Part shown: piece by piece, positions 1-7,185 of the stretch
Layout of the letters: every line of letters begins with the position of its first letter
How positions within the stretch are numbered: the first letter of the stretch is position 1
Origin: HXMU1420-2 sp040830545
GTDB taxonomy: Bacteria > Pseudomonadota > Alphaproteobacteria > Rhodobacterales > Rhodobacteraceae
Assembly (NCBI GenBank): GCA_040830545.1
Contig: JBFOMB010000078.1
Coordinates: 1-28,092 of the forward strand
DNA: 28,092 nucleotides
Direction of reading: 5' to 3'
Translations under genes and position numbers: made by a program
The notes under the pieces: generated by a model
Told to the model about the DNA's origin: nothing
The model's input: only the letters and a program-made list of their open reading frames with translations
Database searches by the model: none

Positions 1-125
1 CATCGACGGGCCGCGGTGCGGCGATCCAACGTGAGCGTGGATCACTTTATGGCAGCCAAGTCCGTACAACCTTACTGTCCCGCACTTCGGCTGGCCAAAT
101 CGCCGGGCCCGGAGGCGGCCTCTCA

Positions 126-147
126 CACATTACGCAGGCGCAATGTG
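126..147. repeat. Imperfect palindrome, 22 nt
   Basis: The arms CACATT (126-131) and AATGTG (142-147) are perfect complements. The interior CGC and GCG can extend the pairing after one mismatch. It lies 10 nt before a second hairpin. It may be part of a terminator or a structured RNA; no T-run follows. Confidence 0.4.
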
Positions 148-156
148 TTGTCGGCA

Positions 157-176
157 GGCGTTTGCGAGCAAACGCC
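157..176. repeat. Perfect 8-bp hairpin
   Basis: GGCGTTTG (157-164) pairs with CAAACGCC (169-176) around a CGAG loop. The stem is GC-rich and compact like an intrinsic terminator stem, but no T-tract follows on either strand. It may end transcription entering from the left of the window. Confidence 0.4.
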
Positions 177-255
177 GGGAGACCGTCGATGCGCGGCGCC
201 CTTCGGGCTTGATTCCGCGCCAATGCTGCTCGCCTAAACCTTCGTCGTAAGTGTC

Positions 256-273
256 CTGTATTCCCCGATACAG
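256..273. repeat. Short hairpin upstream of small gene
   Basis: CTGTAT (256-261) and ATACAG (268-273) form a 6-bp stem with a 6-nt loop, about 70 nt upstream of the start at 341. Function unknown. Confidence 0.3.
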
Positions 274-340
274 TCTATCGCACCAGTCCAGTTCGATCTG
301 CAAAACGGTTTTGACCCGTTGCAACGAAAGGGAGGCCGGA

Positions 341-637
341 ATGGACAAGACGACCGATTTCAAAACAGGACTGTTGGTCGCGTTGATCGCCGTAACGCCG
401 GTCCTGCCAAAAGCCCAAGCGCAAGTTCCAGAGGAATCCGCTGTCTCTCAACAGGTTACCGAAACGCAGTTGTTGCGGTCGCCGGACAGGTCCACGGCAG
501 GTTGGACCGCCGTCTACATCCGCATCTGCAAAAGCAGTTTCCACGCCTGTCATTGGTCGGTCGCCCCACGGAACCCCACCGAAAACCTTGCAAAATCGGG
601 GGTAATCCTGGGTCATACGCCCGCAAATTCACCCTGA
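341..637 (+). CDS. Small exported protein, unknown function (doubtful gene)
   Basis: A 98-residue frame with a strong ribosome-binding site (GGGAGG about 8 nt before the ATG at 341). Residues 8-28 look like a signal peptide: a basic start, the hydrophobic run GLLVALIAVTPVL, then AQA before a likely cleavage. The remaining roughly 70 residues match no family I recognise and include two Cys (within ICKSSFHAC). An upstream ATG at 251 in the same frame lacks a comparable ribosome-binding site. From about residue 55 the composition looks less protein-like, so the gene may be frameshifted or decayed. The good start region argues that at least the 5' end is or was real. Confidence 0.42.
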   Translation: MDKTTDFKTGLLVALIAVTPVLPKAQAQVPEESAVSQQVTETQLLRSPDRSTAGWTAVYIRICKSSFHACHWSVAPRNPTENLAKSGVILGHTPANSP

Positions 638-681
638 ATCCAATCGCGATCTGCTGGGTCGGTTCCCACCTCGATGTCACC

Positions 682-696
682 GCAGCACGGTGCTGC
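682..696. promoter_or_regulatory. Palindrome upstream of PepSY-like gene
   Basis: GCAGCAC-G-GTGCTGC is a perfect 7-bp inverted repeat around one central base. It ends 25 nt before the ATG at 722 and just before the ribosome-binding site. Its position and symmetry fit an operator, but no regulator can be named. Confidence 0.3.
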
Positions 697-721
697 ACGA
701 CACCCAAGAGGAGACTGACCC

Positions 722-1000
722 ATGAAAGACCTGAAGCCCATCATCCTGACCGGCCTGATCCTGACCGCACCTGCAATCGCCGTGGCACAATACGGCGTGG
801 GTGACACGGTGGGCACCACGGACGAAGAAATCCATGCCGCGATGGAGGCCAAAGGCTATGTCGTTCAGGAAATCGAACGCGAAGAGGACGAGATCGAGGT
901 TGAAGTTCTGATCGACGGCGTGGAAACTGAGCTGGTGCTGGCCATGGCCGACGGCAAGGTGCTGGAGATCGAGACCGAAGATGAAGATGACGACGATTGA
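722..1000 (+). CDS. Small exported PepSY-like protein
   Basis: A 92-residue protein starting at an ATG preceded by AGAGGAGA. Residues 1-22 form a clear signal peptide (MKDLKP, then a hydrophobic run, then AIAVA before the mature start), so it should be periplasmic. The mature part (an alpha helix with the phrase AMEAKGYVVQEIE, then beta strands ending in MADGKVLEIE) has the pattern of PepSY domains, small folds often found as peptidase-inhibitor-like or metal-binding modules. The tail is very acidic (EDEDDDD), which may bind metal ions. It is followed by a membrane HTH protein 51 nt downstream. The PepSY assignment is from recognition of the pattern only; the exact role is unknown. Confidence 0.75.
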   Translation: MKDLKPIILTGLILTAPAIAVAQYGVGDTVGTTDEEIHAAMEAKGYVVQEIEREEDEIEVEVLIDGVETELVLAMADGKVLEIETEDEDDDD

Positions 1001-1009
1001 TCACCCGAC

Positions 1010-1035
1010 TGCCGGGCTGCCCCAGCGGCCCGGCA
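1010..1035 (+). terminator. Possible terminator hairpin after PepSY-like gene
   Basis: TGCCGGGC (1010-1017) pairs with GCCCGGCA (1028-1035) around a 10-nt loop, starting 10 nt after the stop codon. The stem is strong but no T-tract follows. It sits only 17 nt before the next start codon, so it may attenuate rather than stop transcription. Confidence 0.35.
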
Positions 1036-1051
1036 ACCGCTGTGAACAACC

Positions 1052-1558
1052 ATGACGCGCCTAAATCCGATCACCTGGCTTTGGGCGCTCTTTGTTGCGC
1101 AGGCGGTGTGTGCGGCGTTCTTTTTGCTGGACGCGGTGAAGGATTTGTTGGGCCTCGAAAACCTTCCGGGGTTTCGCAACGTGGATACGTTCGAAATGCT
1201 GGTTTCGGTGTGTTTGGTCGCAGGCTTGGGGGTCACGGCGATGCTGATCCGCGACATGACCCGTCGGCAGGCAGCGTTGAAGCGACAGGTCGATGTGGCC
1301 TCGGGCGCGTTTGCCCGTGTGATCGAGGAGCATTTCGACACTTGGGGCCTCAGCGCGTCGGAACGGGATGTGGCGATGCTGGCGATCAAGGGCCTGTCGA
1401 TTGCCGAGATCGCGGCGCTGCGGAACACGAAAGAAGGCACGGTGAAGGCGCAGAACGCCGCTGTTTATCGCAAGGCAGGCGTGTCGGGGCGGTTGCAGCT
1501 GCTGAGCCTGTTTATCGAGGAACTGCTGGCCGAACCGCTGGTGGACGCGGCGGAGTGA
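1052..1558 (+). CDS. Membrane-anchored LuxR-type HTH protein
   Basis: A 168-residue protein. Two hydrophobic segments at about residues 8-28 (WLWALFVAQAVCAAFFLLDAV) and 48-66 (MLVSVCLVAGLGVTAMLI) should span the membrane. A basic linker follows, then a C-terminal LuxR/GerE-type helix-turn-helix at about residues 105-160, recognisable by LSASERDVAMLAIKGLSIAEIA and the recognition-helix stretch TKEGTVKAQNAAVYRKAGVSGR. LuxR-type domains usually bind DNA as dimers; here the domain would be held at the inner membrane. No receiver or autoinducer domain is present. The ribosome-binding site is weak. The glycosyltransferase gene begins 17 nt downstream and may be cotranscribed. The target genes are unknown. 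Confidence 0.8.
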   Translation: MTRLNPITWLWALFVAQAVCAAFFLLDAVKDLLGLENLPGFRNVDTFEMLVSVCLVAGLGVTAMLIRDMTRRQAALKRQVDVASGAFARVIEEHFDTWGLSASERDVAMLAIKGLSIAEIAALRNTKEGTVKAQNAAVYRKAGVSGRLQLLSLFIEELLAEPLVDAAE

Positions 1559-1575
1559 TCGGCGCATAAGACGCC

Positions 1576-2292
1576 ATGCACAGCCTAATCATCCATATGT
1601 CGTCCGCAACGGCCCGGCGCCCCAATGTGGATCACTTGTTGGGGGTATTGCCGGGGGCCGAAGTGGTCGAAGCCGTGCGCGGCGCGGATGTGGTGCAGGC
1701 GGGCCGGGTGGATGTACGACCCGGTGATCTGCATCACCCCCGCTATCCGTTTCCCATTGGTGGTGGAGAGGTTGGGTGTTTTCTGTCGCACCGGGCCTGC
1801 TGGGCGCGGATTGTGGAGGCCGATTGGCCCTATGCGCTGATCGTCGAAGATGACTTTCACCCTGACGCACAGCTTTGGCCTGATGTGCTGGGCCTGGTTG
1901 AGACCAATGCCACGGCAGATAGCTACATCCGTCTGCCCGCGAAGAACCGCGAGCGCCCGGCGCATGTCGCGGCCACCAAAGGTGCGGCGCAGTTGTTTCT
2001 GCCCCGGCGGATTGGGTTGCAGACTGTGGCGCAGGTGGTGGGGCGGAACGCGGCGCAAAGGCTGCTGGAGGCATCCGAGGTATTGGACCGGCCCGTGGAC
2101 ACGTTCCTGCAAATGCACTGGGTGACGGGGCAGCCCGTTCACACGATCCTGCCCAATGGCGTGCAGGAACTGACCGGGGAATTGGGCGGATCCACGATAC
2201 AGAAAAAGGCGCCCAAACAGGGGCGCCTTTTGCGGGAATGGAACCGGGCGTGGTATCGGACGCAGGTCGCCCTGCGCCCGCAACGGCCCTGA
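1576..2292 (+). CDS. Glycosyltransferase family 25 protein
   Basis: A 238-residue cytoplasmic protein of the GT25 (LPS/LOS glycosyltransferase) family. Typical family signatures are visible: GEVGCFLSHRACW at about residues 64-76 and the acidic motif LIVEDDFH at about 88-95, the latter expected to help bind metal and nucleotide sugar. GT25 enzymes transfer sugars, commonly galactose, onto lipooligosaccharide or other surface glycans; neither donor nor acceptor can be read here. The length is normal for the family. The 3' end contains a complete intrinsic-terminator hairpin (2204-2231) inside the coding region, and the gene converges on the peroxiredoxin gene with only 6 nt between stop codons. 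Confidence 0.85.
   Translation: MHSLIIHMSSATARRPNVDHLLGVLPGAEVVEAVRGADVVQAGRVDVRPGDLHHPRYPFPIGGGEVGCFLSHRACWARIVEADWPYALIVEDDFHPDAQLWPDVLGLVETNATADSYIRLPAKNRERPAHVAATKGAAQLFLPRRIGLQTVAQVVGRNAAQRLLEASEVLDRPVDTFLQMHWVTGQPVHTILPNGVQELTGELGGSTIQKKAPKQGRLLREWNRAWYRTQVALRPQRP
2204..2231 (-). terminator. Intrinsic terminator inside the GT25 3' end
   Basis: AAAAGGCGCCC (2204-2214) pairs perfectly with GGGCGCCTTTT (2221-2231), an 11-bp stem with a 6-nt loop. On the - strand the hairpin runs into CTTTTTC, so it is best read as the terminator of the peroxiredoxin gene, 68 nt after that gene's stop. On the + strand it ends in TTTT and lies within the last 30 codons of the glycosyltransferase gene. Confidence 0.8.
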
Positions 2293-2298
2293 ACCAGA

Positions 2299-2952
2299 TC
2301 AACCCGGCAGTTTTGTCGTCCGCAGATACGGGAAATGCGTGGTGAAGTCGCCATACTTGGCCTTCGCATCTTCGTCGCTGACCGCCGTCGGGATCACAAC
2401 GTCATCGCCAACGTTCCAGTTCGCGGGCGTTGCCACGTTTTCACGTGCCGCGGTCTGCAACCCGTCCAGCGCGCGCAAAACCTCGGCAAAGTTGCGGCCC
2501 ACGTTCATCGGGTAGGTCATGGACAGCTTCAGTTTCTTGTCGGGACCGATGATAAACACCGAGCGTACCGTTGCGCTGTCATTGGGGGTGCGGCCGTCTG
2601 GCATGTAAGCCTCGGCAGGGAGCATGTCGAACGCCTTGGACACGGCCAGACCGTCGTCCGCGATGATCGGGAAACCGGCAGGCGCGCCGCCGAAGGTTTC
2701 GATGTCGCCCTTCCACTTGCGGTGGTCTTCAGCGCTGTCGACGGACACGCCAATCACCTTGGTGCCGCGTGCAGCCCATTCATCCGCCAGTTGCGACACG
2801 GCACCGAATTCGGTGGTGCAGACGGGCGTGAAATCCTTGGGGTGCGAAAACAGGATGGCCCAGCTGTCGCCAATCCAGTCGTGGAACTGAATGTCGCCCT
2901 GATCGGTTTCAGCGGTAAAATCAGGAACGGTGTCGTTAATGCGCAGGCCCAT
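2299..2952 (-). CDS. 1-Cys peroxiredoxin (Prx6 type)
   Basis: A 217-residue thiol peroxidase that reduces hydrogen peroxide and organic hydroperoxides in the cytoplasm. The peroxidatic cysteine is Cys45 in the Prx6-class motif HPKDFTPVCTTE. The thioredoxin-like N-terminal domain (about residues 1-165) is followed by the C-terminal arm typical of the Prx6 group (PANWNVGDDVVIP, then KYGDFTTHFPYLRTTKLP). No second cysteine is in a resolving position, so it should be a 1-Cys enzyme needing an external reductant. The ATG at 2952 follows a good GAGGAGA ribosome-binding site. It is divergent from the aldehyde dehydrogenase gene and convergent with the glycosyltransferase gene. Confidence 0.95.
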   Translation of the reverse strand: MGLRINDTVPDFTAETDQGDIQFHDWIGDSWAILFSHPKDFTPVCTTEFGAVSQLADEWAARGTKVIGVSVDSAEDHRKWKGDIETFGGAPAGFPIIADDGLAVSKAFDMLPAEAYMPDGRTPNDSATVRSVFIIGPDKKLKLSMTYPMNVGRNFAEVLRALDGLQTAARENVATPANWNVGDDVVIPTAVSDEDAKAKYGDFTTHFPYLRTTKLPG

Positions 2953-3121
2953 AGTGGTCTCCTCGTGAGTCGCAAAGAATTGTGCCGGGATAACCTAGGG
3001 GCACAGCGCAGGATTTGCATCCCCTCTATTGTAGCCACCCGGCGAGAGTGACAGAGTGCACCACGAATCCCCCAAGCCCAAGAGCCAGGGGAACGCTCCC
3101 ACCGATCGAAAGGTAAAATTC

Positions 3122-4561
3122 ATGTTGGAAAAGCGTGAGTTCTATATCAATGGCCAATGGGTCGCGCCCAGCACGGCAAACGACTTTGAGGTGATCGACC
3201 CCTCGACCGAGGAAGCATGCGCGGTCATCTCGCTGGGGTCCGAGGCAGACACCAACGCCGCCGTCGCAGCCGCCAAGGCCGCGTTCCCCGAATGGATGGC
3301 CCGCCCGGCAGAAGAGCGCGTTGCGTTTCTGTCAAAGCTGTTGGAGGTCTATGCCGACCGTGCCGAAGACATGGCGCAGGCGATCAGCATGGAAATGGGT
3401 GCGCCCATCGACATGGCCCGCGTACAACAGATCGGAGCCGGGGCCGGACACCTGAAGAGCTTTGTCCGGGCGGCCAAATCGTTTGAATTCGAACGCCCGT
3501 TGGGTGCGCATGCGCCAAACGACCGCGTGCTGTACGAGGCCGTTGGTGTGACCGCGCTGATCACGCCGTGGAATTGGCCGATGAACCAGATCGCGCTGAA
3601 GGTTGGCGCGGCAGCGGTGGCCGGCTGCACGATGGTCCTGAAACCTTCGGAACAAAGCCCCCTGAACGCGATGCTGTTTGCGGAACTGATGCACGAGGCG
3701 GGCTTCCCCGCTGGCGTATTCAACCTGGTGAACGGCGACGGGCCGGGTGTTGGCACGCAGCTTTCGGGTCATCCAGATGTGGACATGGTCAGCTTTACCG
3801 GGTCCACCCGGGCGGGACGCCTGATCTCCAAGAACGCGGCAGAGACATTGAAGCGCGTGCATCTGGAACTGGGCGGCAAGGGCGCGAACCTGATCTTTGC
3901 CGACGCGGATGAGAAAGCTGTGAAACGTGGCGTGCTGCGGATGATGAACAACACCGGTCAGTCGTGTAATGCGCCCAGCCGCATGTTGGTCGAGCGCCCG
4001 ATCTATGATCAGGCCGTCGAAACCGCACGTGAAGTGGCAGAAAAGGTCAGCGTGGCCAGCGCGCACGAGGAAGGCAACCACATCGGCCCTGTCGTGAACG
4101 AGCTGCAGTGGACCAAGATCCAGGACCTGATCCAGAAGGGCATCGACGAAGGTGCAACGCTGGTCACGGGCGGAACGGGCCGTCCTGAGGGGTTGAACAA
4201 AGGATACTATGTGCGTCCGACGGTCTTTGCCGACGTCAACAACGACATGACCATTGCGCGCGAAGAAATCTTTGGCCCGGTTCTGACGATCCTGCCATTC
4301 GACAGCGAAGAGGAAGCCGTCGAAATCGCTAATGACACGCCCTATGGCCTGACCAACTATGTTCAGTCCACCGACGATGACCGTCGGGTTCGGGTGGCTC
4401 GCCAATTGCGGTCGGGTATGGTCGAAATGAATGGGCAGGCACGCGGCGCAGGTGCCCCGTTTGGCGGGATGAAGCAATCCGGCAACGGGCGCGAAGGCGG
4501 TGTCTGGGGAATCGAGGATTTCCTGGAAGTGAAATCCGTCAGCGGCTGGGCTGCTGAATAA
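3122..4561 (+). CDS. NAD(P)-dependent aldehyde dehydrogenase
   Basis: A 479-residue cytosolic member of the ALDH superfamily, which oxidises an aldehyde to the carboxylic acid with NAD(P)+. Visible landmarks are the cofactor-binding ITPWNWPMNQIALKV region, LKPSEQSP, the glycine motif SFTGST, the general base Glu249 in LELGGKG, the catalytic nucleophile Cys282 in GQSCNAP, and EEIFGPV. I chose the ATG at 3122, because GAAAGG precedes it and the protein then begins MLEKREFYINGQWV as family members do; an ATG at 3056 would add 22 unlike residues. The substrate cannot be read from the sequence. A strong terminator follows the stop. Confidence 0.93.
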   Translation: MLEKREFYINGQWVAPSTANDFEVIDPSTEEACAVISLGSEADTNAAVAAAKAAFPEWMARPAEERVAFLSKLLEVYADRAEDMAQAISMEMGAPIDMARVQQIGAGAGHLKSFVRAAKSFEFERPLGAHAPNDRVLYEAVGVTALITPWNWPMNQIALKVGAAAVAGCTMVLKPSEQSPLNAMLFAELMHEAGFPAGVFNLVNGDGPGVGTQLSGHPDVDMVSFTGSTRAGRLISKNAAETLKRVHLELGGKGANLIFADADEKAVKRGVLRMMNNTGQSCNAPSRMLVERPIYDQAVETAREVAEKVSVASAHEEGNHIGPVVNELQWTKIQDLIQKGIDEGATLVTGGTGRPEGLNKGYYVRPTVFADVNNDMTIAREEIFGPVLTILPFDSEEEAVEIANDTPYGLTNYVQSTDDDRRVRVARQLRSGMVEMNGQARGAGAPFGGMKQSGNGREGGVWGIEDFLEVKSVSGWAAE

Positions 4562-4571
4562 CCACGTTCTG

Positions 4572-4596
4572 ACGGGGCCGGATCATCCGGCCCCGT
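4572..4596 (+). terminator. Terminator hairpin after aldehyde dehydrogenase
   Basis: An 11-bp perfect stem (4572-4582 with 4586-4596) with a 3-nt TCA loop, very GC-rich, starting 11 nt after the stop codon at 4561. Only a short TT follows, but the stem strength and position fit a terminator. Confidence 0.75.
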
Positions 4597-4706
4597 TCAC
4601 CAACTGGTGCCGTGCGCGTGATCAATCCTGCGCGACCCAGGGCAATCATTGGTTCCTTTTTCCCGCATCTCCGGTATCATTCGCGCGTTGAGACGGAGCT
4701 TGCCTC

Positions 4707-6203
4707 ATGACACGTATTTTCAAAACACTCTTTATTGGACTGTTGGTTTTCTGGGGCGGTATGGTCTGGGCCGCCGAGCGCGTGGCGCTGGTTGTAGGCA
4801 TGGGTGCCTATCAGACGATCCCGACACTCGCCAACACAACCAACGACGCGCGCGGCATCGCGGATTCACTGGAACGCATTGGGTTTGATGTGACCCTGTC
4901 GATTGACGCGGGCGCAAACGAATTCAAACGGGTTCTGGACGAATTTGCCTTCCGCTCGGAAACCGCTGATCTGGCACTGATTTATTTTGCAGGTCACGGG
5001 ATTGAGGTGCAGGGCGAGAATTTCCTGATCCCGATCGATGCGAAGGTGGCGTCAAACACGGATGTGCAGCGGCAATCGGTTTCCTTGAAACAGATGCTGG
5101 CGGCGGTGGAGCGGGCGCGCAAGATGCGGATCGTGATCCTGGATTCGTGCCGGGATAATCCGCTGGGCGACGAGATTGACCTGGCCGCTGTCGCAGCGCA
5201 ATCGACCGCTGGTGATGGCACGACGCGGGGTGGTGGCGGTCTGGCCGCAGCCGACCCGGATCGCGGCACGCTGGTGGCATTTGCTGCTCGCGACGGACAG
5301 GTGGCGCTGGACGGGCGGGGCGACAACAGCCCATTTGCGACTGCTCTGATGGAGAAGATGGTGACCCCCGGGCTGGAGATCAGCCTGATGTTCCGGCAGG
5401 TGCGCGACCGGGTGATGGTCATGACCGAAAACCTGCAAGAGCCACATACTTATGGGTCGCTGACGGGTATTCCGTTTTATCTGGCGGGGGCGGCTGACGG
5501 TGAAGTGGACATTTCCGGCGCGACAGGCGCTGACGCCTGGGCCGCGATCCGTCCCGATCAAGAAGAACAGTTGCTGGCTTTGGCGGAGTTGGGTGACACG
5601 CGGTCGATGCTGGGGCTGGCCTATATCCGGCTGAACCCGAATGAAGGTCGGTTTGATCCGCCAGAGGCCGTGGCATTTTTGGAAAAGGCCGCTGCGGCAG
5701 GGTCGCCAGAAGCGCAGTTTGAGCTGGCGAAGCTCTATGAGCGCGGCACCGGCGTTCCGGTGGATCACGCACGGGCGCTGGCGTTGTATCAGCAGGCGGC
5801 AGGTCAGAACTATGCTGACGCCATCAACGATCTGGGGTTCCTGCACTATCAGGGCTCGCTGGGATTGCCTGCCGACCCGCAGAAGGCACTGGGGTATTTT
5901 GAACGCGCCGCTGACCTGCGCCATCCGCAGGCCTTGTTCAACTTTGCCGCGCTGATTGATGACGGGTTGGTGGACAACAAGGGGCCGGAAGACGCGGCGA
6001 AGTATCTGTATGATGCGCTACGGTCTGGAAGTTCTGACGTGCTGAAAATCCTGTCGGAACGGCCCAAGATGTTCTCTGACCCGACGCGGAAGGCGCTGCA
6101 GGAGGAACTGGCCAAGTTCGAATTCTACACGGGCCGGATCGACGGTGATTTTGGGCCGGGGACGCAGCGGGGCATTCGCAAGGCCTACGGTCTGGAAAGC
6201 TGA
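4707..6203 (+). CDS. Exported caspase-like (C14) protein with Sel1 repeats and a peptidoglycan-binding tail
   Basis: A 498-residue protein. Residues 1-23 are a signal peptide (hydrophobic core IGLLVFWGGMVWAA), so the protein should act in the periplasm. Residues about 24-255 form a caspase-like peptidase C14 domain with both catalytic residues in place: His97 in YFAGHG and Cys148 in LDSCRDNP. Residues about 285-440 contain Sel1/TPR-like repeats (phrases such as GSPEAQFELAKLYERGTGVPVD and YADAINDLGFLHYQG), normally protein-binding. The last about 30 residues (YTGRIDGDFGPGTQRGI) match a peptidoglycan-binding type-1 motif. The protein may be an orthocaspase-like protease held at the cell wall; its substrates are unknown. 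GGAG precedes the ATG. It is 1 kb from an M15 peptidase gene but has no direct T6SS link. Confidence 0.88.
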   Translation: MTRIFKTLFIGLLVFWGGMVWAAERVALVVGMGAYQTIPTLANTTNDARGIADSLERIGFDVTLSIDAGANEFKRVLDEFAFRSETADLALIYFAGHGIEVQGENFLIPIDAKVASNTDVQRQSVSLKQMLAAVERARKMRIVILDSCRDNPLGDEIDLAAVAAQSTAGDGTTRGGGGLAAADPDRGTLVAFAARDGQVALDGRGDNSPFATALMEKMVTPGLEISLMFRQVRDRVMVMTENLQEPHTYGSLTGIPFYLAGAADGEVDISGATGADAWAAIRPDQEEQLLALAELGDTRSMLGLAYIRLNPNEGRFDPPEAVAFLEKAAAAGSPEAQFELAKLYERGTGVPVDHARALALYQQAAGQNYADAINDLGFLHYQGSLGLPADPQKALGYFERAADLRHPQALFNFAALIDDGLVDNKGPEDAAKYLYDALRSGSSDVLKILSERPKMFSDPTRKALQEELAKFEFYTGRIDGDFGPGTQRGIRKAYGLES

Positions 6204-6215
6204 TCCAGAGTTAAA

Positions 6216-6241
6216 GCCGAGCCGCTTTGAACCGGCTCGGC
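6216..6241. terminator. Bidirectional terminator between convergent genes
   Basis: GCCGAGCCG (6216-6224) pairs with CGGCTCGGC (6233-6241) around an 8-nt loop, lying between the stop codons at 6203 (+) and 6250 (-). On the - strand the hairpin is followed by CTTTAAC, so termination of the cyclase transcript is the better supported direction. Confidence 0.75.
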
Positions 6242-6249
6242 CAATTCCA

Positions 6250-7071
6250 TCAAACCATCGCGAAAATCCGCGCCGGGCCACCACTGCCGCCTTTGTGCGT
6301 ACTGGCACCGACGACAATTGTCGCCCCGGATGCTGGCAGTTGGTCCAGCGCCTTCAGATTCTCGATCCCATAGCGATTGGCCGGCAGCCACGTGTAGTGC
6401 GTCGCAAAATCCGTTGAGGGACCAAAGTCCAGCGACAGGGTATCGACACCAATCGCCACTGCTGAAGTTTCCTCGACCAGCATCTGCGCAGCCTCGGAGT
6501 GGAAGCCGGGGAAATGCATAACCCCGTTTTCGTCTTCGTTCCGATACTCCAGCGCACCGGTTTTCTCACCCCAACCTGAATGCATCGCAACGCAGGCATG
6601 TTCGGGGATATCCCCATGTTTGCTGATCCATGCCCGCAGGTCGTCCGGTGTGACCTGTGCGTTCGGGTCTGTTTCCGCCCGCGATGCGATGTCCACAATG
6701 CACAGCGGCACCACGAGCGTGTCGAGCGGGATTTCATCAACGGACTGGCCATCTGCCGAGAAGTGCAGCGGCGCGTCGATGTGTGTTCCCGTGTGTTCGT
6801 TGATCGTCAGGTTCATCAGGTTGAACCCGTGTTCGTCAAACGTGAAAGGCTGTTCCTTGGAAATGCCCGGTGCGCCGAAATAGGTCGGAAAATACTCGTC
6901 ATACACATGGGACAGGTCGACAACCGATGCATGCCCTCCAGCCAGTGCCGGTGGTGCTGCCGCGATGCCACCGGTCGCGGCGGCAGCCCCGGCCACTGCT
7001 GTGGTCTTGAAAACCTCCCGCCGGGACAGCATCCGCTCTTTTACGGCGCTCATGACGCAGACGTCACACAT
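6250..7071 (-). CDS. Tat-exported cyclase-family hydrolase (kynurenine formamidase-like)
   Basis: A 273-residue protein of the cyclase/kynurenine-formamidase-like family, metal-dependent hydrolases of amide or lactone-type bonds. The family metal-binding motif HTGTHIDAPLH is present at about residues 91-101, with further conserved phrases VAMHSGW and IGVDTLSLD. The N-terminus has a twin-arginine signal (SRREVFK, then an Ala/Gly-rich hydrophobic stretch ending APPALA), so the folded enzyme should be exported to the periplasm. I chose the ATG at 7071, which has a perfect AGGAGG 7 nt upstream, over a TTG at 7089 that would itself overlap this site. The substrate is unknown. A curious CDVC pair of cysteines lies at residues 2-5, before the signal. 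Confidence 0.87.
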   Translation of the reverse strand: MCDVCVMSAVKERMLSRREVFKTTAVAGAAAATGGIAAAPPALAGGHASVVDLSHVYDEYFPTYFGAPGISKEQPFTFDEHGFNLMNLTINEHTGTHIDAPLHFSADGQSVDEIPLDTLVVPLCIVDIASRAETDPNAQVTPDDLRAWISKHGDIPEHACVAMHSGWGEKTGALEYRNEDENGVMHFPGFHSEAAQMLVEETSAVAIGVDTLSLDFGPSTDFATHYTWLPANRYGIENLKALDQLPASGATIVVGASTHKGGSGGPARIFAMV

Positions 7072-7185
7072 TTTGATCTCCTCCTGCAATTCCCGATCAG
7101 TTCACACCGGATCGACCCCCAGAACAATTGATCTTTGGGTTAAATCACATCACGATTGCCAGTTTCGGCAATTTGCGGTCGAAAA

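Larger units (their letters stand above)
1..340. other. Non-coding stretch with three hairpins
   Basis: No open frame here has a convincing ribosome-binding site, known domain or signal peptide, so I call no gene. The stretch contains three short inverted repeats (126-147, 157-176 and 256-273). It is followed by a good Shine-Dalgarno sequence (GGGAGG) at the start of the small gene at 341. The hairpins could be the terminator region of a gene left of the window or a structured leader; the sequence does not decide between these. Confidence 0.5.

Noticed and set aside
130..363. A 77-codon - strand frame at the left end
   Set aside because: No ribosome-binding site or family; it overlaps the start region of the + strand gene at 341 and the hairpins.
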